From the NCBI GenBank assembly GCA_017419465.1, contig JAFOLE010000095.1, forward strand, positions 1-18,873: a stretch of DNA of 18,873 nt. The letters are read 5' to 3'. The notes under the pieces are model-generated. The model saw only the letters and a program-made list of their open reading frames with translations, was not told the origin of the DNA and ran no database searches. The DNA comes from Solobacterium sp. (GTDB taxonomy: Bacteria > Bacillota_I > Bacilli_A > Erysipelotrichales > Erysipelotrichaceae). Below are positions 15,095 to 18,873 of this stretch, in pieces (positions within the stretch are counted from its first letter, which is position 1; every line of letters begins with the position of its first letter). The position numbers were made by a program, and so were the translations under genes.

Positions 15095-15124
15095 AAAAGG
15101 GATCTCAAAGATCCCTTTTTGTGA
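15095..15124 (+). terminator. Rho-independent terminator of the opp operon
   Basis: A perfect 11-bp stem AAAAGGGATCT/AGATCCCTTTT with a CAA loop ends in TTTTTGTG. It begins six bases after the oppF stop. On the minus strand the stem also ends in T's, so it could act weakly in both directions. Confidence 0.9.
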
Positions 15125-15190
15125 GATTTCACGGCGGAAAACATGTAGAATGATACCGCTGAACAAGGCAAAAGAAAGGTAGTTAACAAT

Positions 15191-16402
15191 ATGTCGCAAT
15201 TCTTTCCGTTTCGGGCACTTCGTCCGGCTAAGGGGAAGGCAGGCAGTACCGCATGTCTTCCGTATGATGTCCTGTCAGAGGCACAGGCAAGAGAACTGGC
15301 AGTAAATCCGTCATCCTTTATTCATGTCATCAAATCCGAAGCTGATCTTCCCGAAGGAACAGATCTCTACAGCGATATGGTGTATCAGACAGCTGCCGCA
15401 AATCTTGCAAAGATGGAACAGGACGGTATCCTCTGTGAAGCAGAGGCACCGGAGTATTACATCTATCGTGAGATCAGTGCGGATCATACACAGACCGGTG
15501 TTGTCGGAACGGTTTCGTGCAGGGAATATGAAGCCGGAATCATCAAGCGTCATGAGCTGACCGTCGCAGAGAAGGAAGATGACCGCACCCGGCATATCCT
15601 TACCTGCATGGCACAGACCGGGCTTGTTTTCCTGACCTTTCCGGAAAATGAAGACTTAAGCAAATGCATTGCGGAAGTAACCGCACAGGAACCGGATGAG
15701 GATTTTTCACAGAACGCCGTAAGACATCAGGTATGGGCGGTCCGTGATGCAGAGATGATCCGCCGGATCGGAGACTGCTTCCGTGAGATTCCGTCTCTGT
15801 ACATCGCTGACGGACATCACCGTGCCGCATCGTCCTGCCGTGCCGCTGAAAAGCTCGGTGCGGATGATTCCCGGGAAGCCGGCCGCTTCATGGCATGCGC
15901 ATTCCCGGCAGAAGATCTTTCGCTGCTTGGATATCATCGCTACGTGAAGGACCTCAACGGCATGGATGAAGCCGCATTCATGGCCCGTGTGAAGGAGGCG
16001 TTTGACGTTCGTGAGGGCGGAGAAACACTGCGTCCGGACACACCGCATGAAATCATCATGCGCCTCGGCAATTCGAACTATATTCTGACCCCGCACAGCG
16101 ATCGTTATGACGCTTCTGACAGTATCAGCCGCCTGGATGTTTCCATCCTGCAGGAAAACCTGCTTGCGCCGGTTCTCGGAATCGAGGATCCGCGCCGCAA
16201 CAAGCGGATTACCTTTATTGGCGGAATGGATGCTGCTGAACAGATCCGCGCGCTCACCGCGGACGGGGGTGTCGGCTTTGTTCTTTATCCCACCAGCATT
16301 CAGGACCTGATTGCGGTCGCGGATGACCGCAGAATCATGCCGCCGAAGTCCACCTGGTTTGAGCCGAAACTGCTCAGCGGTCTGTTCATCCATAAACTGT
16401 AA
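15191..16402 (+). CDS. DUF1015 family protein
   Basis: A 403-residue protein of the DUF1015 family. Conserved blocks appear in order: PFRALRPAKGKAGSTACLPYDV at the N-terminus, FIHVIKSE, IKRHELTVAEKEDDRTRHI with K119-R120-H121-E122, ADGHHRAASSC with D207 to R211, and the family C-terminus MPPKSTWFEPKLLSGLFIH. It is soluble, without signal peptide or membrane segment. The biochemical role is not established to my knowledge. In other Firmicutes relatives are often found near serine biosynthesis genes, and the ADGHHR block invites comparison with ParB/Srx-fold kinases, but no serine gene lies here. AGAAAGG (15173-15179) precedes the start. The gene appears monocistronic between two terminators. 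TAGAAT at 15146-15151 is a weak -10 candidate. Confidence 0.88.
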   Translation: MSQFFPFRALRPAKGKAGSTACLPYDVLSEAQARELAVNPSSFIHVIKSEADLPEGTDLYSDMVYQTAAANLAKMEQDGILCEAEAPEYYIYREISADHTQTGVVGTVSCREYEAGIIKRHELTVAEKEDDRTRHILTCMAQTGLVFLTFPENEDLSKCIAEVTAQEPDEDFSQNAVRHQVWAVRDAEMIRRIGDCFREIPSLYIADGHHRAASSCRAAEKLGADDSREAGRFMACAFPAEDLSLLGYHRYVKDLNGMDEAAFMARVKEAFDVREGGETLRPDTPHEIIMRLGNSNYILTPHSDRYDASDSISRLDVSILQENLLAPVLGIEDPRRNKRITFIGGMDAAEQIRALTADGGVGFVLYPTSIQDLIAVADDRRIMPPKSTWFEPKLLSGLFIHKL

Positions 16403-16433
16403 ATAAAAAACTGTCCGCAAAAGTTACGGACAG
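16403..16433 (-). terminator. Hairpin with T-tract on the minus strand
   Basis: CTGTCCG and CGGACAG pair over a nine-base loop. On the plus strand the hairpin is preceded by an A-run and followed by GCAGAGGGG, so it lacks a terminator tail. On the minus strand it is followed by TTTTTTATTT, a proper intrinsic terminator. No minus-strand gene is known to its right, so it may end a small or antisense RNA. Confidence 0.6.
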
Positions 16434-16440
16434 CAGAGGG

Positions 16441-16504
16441 GCAGGCCATTTTCCGATACAGAATCTGCGTCTTCTGCACAGGATTCTGACCTGCTTTTTA
16501 TTTT
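16441..16504 (+). terminator. Two-part stem terminator after the DUF1015 gene
   Basis: Outer stem GCAGG (16441-16445)/CCTGC (16490-16494) encloses CAGAATC-TGC/GCA-GATTCTG with a three-base bulge. The tail is TTTTTATTTT. The 13-base internal loop on one side makes it more elaborate than a simple terminator. Confidence 0.65.
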
Positions 16505-16542
16505 ACACTAATAAATGGCATAAAAAAGACATAGTATACCCT

Positions 16543-16559
16543 TGAATGAAACGCATTCA
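16543..16559. repeat. Inverted repeat TGAATG-5-CATTCA
   Basis: A perfect 6-bp inverted repeat around AAACG lies about 80 bases upstream of the extended -10 at 16639. It may be an operator but has no recognised family match. Apart from it, I see no gene in 16505-16638. Confidence 0.3.
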
Positions 16560-16638
16560 TGCAGGTTTGTCTGCCGCGGGAATACCATGGTGTGCGGACC
16601 GGATTGTAATTGGATGATATTCTATTTTTTCAGCGGGC

Positions 16639-16647
16639 TGATAAAAT
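16639..16647 (+). promoter_or_regulatory. Extended -10 promoter of the 679-residue protein gene
   Basis: TGATAAAAT has the TGn extension and five of six matches to TATAAT. No -35 is evident at 17 bases. A start near 16654 would leave a leader of about 25 bases with AGGAGA at 16664-16669. Confidence 0.5.
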
Positions 16648-16678
16648 AAGAGTAGTATTTTGCAGGAGAATAAGCGGA

Positions 16679-18718
16679 ATGGGAGATCTTTATAAATGTA
16701 AAAAATGCGGTCAGCTCTGCTATGGGGCAGCGGTATCTGAAGTAGACGGAAACCTCGCATCAGAGATTCTGACCACCATCGCCAACGATGGGTTTATTGA
16801 GGCACCGGATTCGATTCCATTTCTGGATTCGGATTTTTCGCAGTTCCTGCAGAAACATGTCGGTGTGGCTGCGGTCCGCTATGACGCATATCCTGCATTC
16901 CCGAATGTGATCTCCAATATGCGCCGTGACAAGGTTGTCATCGGCACGAAGAAGATTGAGGACGGGTATGTGTGTCTGAGCTGTCCGATCTGCCAGTCCC
17001 AGGAGTTCTTCTCGCGGATCGGTTCACTGCCGACCACATTTGCGGAAGGCAAGTGGGACAATTACGTGGACAGTGATCATACATGGTATCTGCTCAGTGA
17101 CGGCAACCGCGGAATGGGTTCCTTTACGGAACTGGAACGCAGGGAGCTGACAAACTATATTCTTCAGGAAGACCGCGAAGATGCCCAGCAGATCTATGAT
17201 GACATCATTAAGGAAGGATACGACTCCGTAATCAAATCCAAAGGCGGGTTCGCCCAGACCAAGGATGTTGATCTGACGCAGTACTTCCGGACACTGATGA
17301 ATGTAAAGACGGATATTCAGATCATGGAAACCCGTCTGTTTGATCTTGTGCTCAGTCAGCTGCCGGCAGAACGCGAATATATCAATTCCACATGCCGTTC
17401 AGAAGAAACCATTGTCAGTGAAATCGATAAGGAAAAGCATCAGATTGCCGAACAGTCCGAGCGGCTCCGTAAGGAACTGGAATTCCATCTCCGGGAAGAC
17501 TGGCGCGAGGCAAACGGCATCTCTGTGCCGCAGGAACCGATCAAACCTGTGGTTGAAGCACCTGTCGAACCGGAATACCGGCAGGCAGGTCTGTTCAACC
17601 GGAAAGAGGTAACCCAGCAGAATGATGCATTGCGTGCCGAGTATTCCGCCAAAGTGGAGGAGTATAACGGAATCCTGCGCAGTTATGAAGAATCCATGGA
17701 CGCATACAAAGCTGCCAGGGAAGAATACGAGCGCAGACAGGAAGAAATTTTCGAACAGGAAAAGGCTGCCTGGGAAACAGATCCGGAAAATGTTGAAAAG
17801 CAGAAGAAACTGGAAGAACTGACTGCCCGCGACAGCGAACTCGACGAAATGCTGAAGAATCCGATGGAGTATGCCCAGAAGATGCTGGAGAACTCCGGAC
17901 CCGCAAAAGTGAAGCGGCTGTATGAAGCGGAAATTCAGCGTAATGCAAAGATGCTGCGGAAGGGATATCAGACAGAATCCGATCTCCAGAATGTTCTCTT
18001 TGTCTTCCCGAAGTATCTGGATATCCTTGCAGTTTCAAAGATCTATGAATATCTTGTTACCGGCCGTGTTACTTCACTGACCGGAGCCAACGGTGCGTAT
18101 ACACTGTATGAAAGTGAAATGCGCAGTTCCCGTGCGCCCGGAATGAGCGCAATCATGCGCAAGACCGAAAATGCCGCAAGAGAGTTTACCATCTACAATG
18201 CACTGTCTTCCGTATCCAAGATCATGAACGAAATCGGCGACAAGACGGCAGCGGCCGCTGAGGAGCTGAGAACGACGAACAATACGGAAGCCTGTGAAGA
18301 ATACAACCGCTCTGCCGATGCATTCTATTCGCTGATTGATGAGGATCTGAAGATCTGCCGTGAATACAACAACCGCTATAACCGCGATCAGGGAGAAACG
18401 GTTGTCGCAGATTCGTTCCTGAAACCGGGCGAAACATCGGAGGAAGCTGCCGCAAGAGTGCAGCCGGTTTCCGAAGAGCCGTCAAAACCTGCAGAAACCG
18501 TGGAGACTGCGGCAGAACCGGAAGAGACTGCTCCTGTTTCCGAGACACCGGAAACGGAGGCGGAAGAAACGAGCGAACCGGCACCGGTTATCGAAGAGGA
18601 GAAACCTGTGGAAGAGGAACCTGCGGAGGAAAAACCGACAGTAACTGAGCTTCCTGCAGCAGAACCGGAGACAGTCATTCCTGTTTCCGAAGAAACTCCG
18701 ACGGAGCAGGCAGAATAA
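16679..18718 (+). CDS. Unrecognised zinc-ribbon, coiled-coil protein with acidic tail
   Basis: A 679-residue protein I cannot assign to a family. The N-terminus begins YKCKKCGQLC (C7, C10, C14), a zinc-knuckle pattern. A second cluster CLSCPIC (C99, C102, C105) could complete a zinc ribbon with about 85 residues inserted. Two predicted coiled-coil stretches follow at roughly 240-280 and 325-400, rich in Glu, Lys, Gln and Arg. A less charged globular part lies at about 400-570. The last 108 residues, from about 572, are low complexity, rich in Glu, Pro, Thr, Ala and Val, with almost no basic residues or Cys. There is no signal peptide or membrane segment, so it is probably cytoplasmic, perhaps a scaffold. 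The start at 16679 has AGGAGA nine bases upstream. The frame is open to 16610 but lacks a ribosome binding site there. It is monocistronic. Confidence 0.85.
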   Translation: MGDLYKCKKCGQLCYGAAVSEVDGNLASEILTTIANDGFIEAPDSIPFLDSDFSQFLQKHVGVAAVRYDAYPAFPNVISNMRRDKVVIGTKKIEDGYVCLSCPICQSQEFFSRIGSLPTTFAEGKWDNYVDSDHTWYLLSDGNRGMGSFTELERRELTNYILQEDREDAQQIYDDIIKEGYDSVIKSKGGFAQTKDVDLTQYFRTLMNVKTDIQIMETRLFDLVLSQLPAEREYINSTCRSEETIVSEIDKEKHQIAEQSERLRKELEFHLREDWREANGISVPQEPIKPVVEAPVEPEYRQAGLFNRKEVTQQNDALRAEYSAKVEEYNGILRSYEESMDAYKAAREEYERRQEEIFEQEKAAWETDPENVEKQKKLEELTARDSELDEMLKNPMEYAQKMLENSGPAKVKRLYEAEIQRNAKMLRKGYQTESDLQNVLFVFPKYLDILAVSKIYEYLVTGRVTSLTGANGAYTLYESEMRSSRAPGMSAIMRKTENAAREFTIYNALSSVSKIMNEIGDKTAAAAEELRTTNNTEACEEYNRSADAFYSLIDEDLKICREYNNRYNRDQGETVVADSFLKPGETSEEAAARVQPVSEEPSKPAETVETAAEPEETAPVSETPETEAEETSEPAPVIEEEKPVEEEPAEEKPTVTELPAAEPETVIPVSEETPTEQAE

Positions 18719-18734
18719 GAAATAACGAAAACAA

Positions 18735-18795
18735 AAAGGGGCTGTAAAAAAACCTCCGATTAAAAATCGGAAGTATTACAGCTCCTTTTATTATT
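18735..18795 (+). terminator. Two-tier stem terminator after the 679-residue protein gene
   Basis: Outer 13-bp stem AAAGGGGCTGTAA/TTACAGCTCCTTT with one G-T pair encloses a second stem TCCGATT/AATCGGA with an AAA loop. A TATTATT-type tail follows. It starts 17 bases after the stop codon. Confidence 0.85.
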
Positions 18796-18817
18796 GGCTG
18801 ATGTTAAAAAGTGCCTT

Positions 18818-18855
18818 AAAAAGGGCTCGGGGAATCGAACCCGGAGCCCGTTTTT
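18818..18855. terminator. Bidirectional terminator-like hairpin with a tRNA T-arm-like apex
   Basis: AAAAA-GGGCTC and GAGCCC-G-TTTTT pair around one G/G mismatch, GGG/CCC and a seven-base loop. On both strands the stem ends in five T's. On the minus strand the apex reads GGGTTCGATTCCC, identical in form to a tRNA T-arm. No D-arm or anticodon arm is visible within the window, so a functional tRNA is not called. Confidence 0.5.
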
Positions 18856-18873
18856 GTAGAATGTCTTTGACTA

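Noticed and set aside
16610..16678. 23-residue N-terminal extension of the 679-residue protein
   Set aside because: It would begin upstream of the extended -10 with no ribosome binding site; the ATG at 16679 has AGGAGA nine bases upstream.
18811..18873. A functional tRNA on the minus strand at the right edge
   Set aside because: Only a T-arm-like hairpin is present. No anticodon stem-loop stands at the right distance, the T-stem has a C/C mismatch and there is no CCA.
1..18873. CRISPR array, insertion sequence or prophage
   Set aside because: No regularly spaced direct repeats, transposase, integrase or phage protein was found. All genes look chromosomal, with similar base composition throughout.

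Overview
The window is ordinary-density chromosomal DNA of roughly 50% G+C, with genes on both strands. The gene content points to a Bacillota (Firmicutes) bacterium: consensus sigma-A type promoters, strong AGGAGG-like ribosome binding sites, a CBS/DRTGG family II pyrophosphatase, a lipoprotein peptide-binding protein, an OppD without the C-terminal cysteines, and a tRNA-Ser with encoded CCA. Erysipelotrichia or a related clostridial lineage is my best guess from overall protein character. The species cannot be fixed from sequence reading alone.

Layout, left to right. (1) 1-108, minus strand: the edge of a probable tRNA-Asp and a complete tRNA-Ser(GCU) with its own promoter. (2) 303-2064, plus: a tightly coupled set of a Bcp-type peroxiredoxin, YaaA and a GNAT acetyltransferase, probably a peroxide/stress operon. 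(3) 2117-4159, minus: deoD and ddl, each with its own -10 element and terminator. (4) 4273-9046, plus: an apparent five-gene operon of patatin-like lipase, dUTPase, methionine aminopeptidase, a small nitroreductase-like protein and a CBS-domain manganese pyrophosphatase. (5) 9282-15088, plus: a complete oligopeptide ABC importer (oppA-B-C-D-F) with palindromes in its promoter region and a large hairpin between oppA and oppB. (6) 15191-16402, plus: a DUF1015 protein. (7) 16403-16678: a structured intergenic region with terminator-like signals facing both ways. (8) 16679-18718, plus: a 679-residue protein of unknown family with zinc-ribbon cysteine pairs, coiled coil and an acidic tail. (9) 18719-18873: a two-tier terminator and a hairpin that looks like a tRNA T-arm.

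How the genes work together: Bcp and YaaA fit peroxide defence. Dut releases pyrophosphate, which the pyrophosphatase at the end of the same operon can hydrolyse. Opp brings in peptides for nutrition or signalling. Ddl makes the D-Ala-D-Ala terminus of peptidoglycan.

No CRISPR array, insertion sequence, integrase or phage gene was seen. The best candidates for something undescribed are the 16679-18718 protein, the 16403-16506 structured element, the CTGTCCGC core shared by three terminators, and the T-arm-like hairpin at the right edge.
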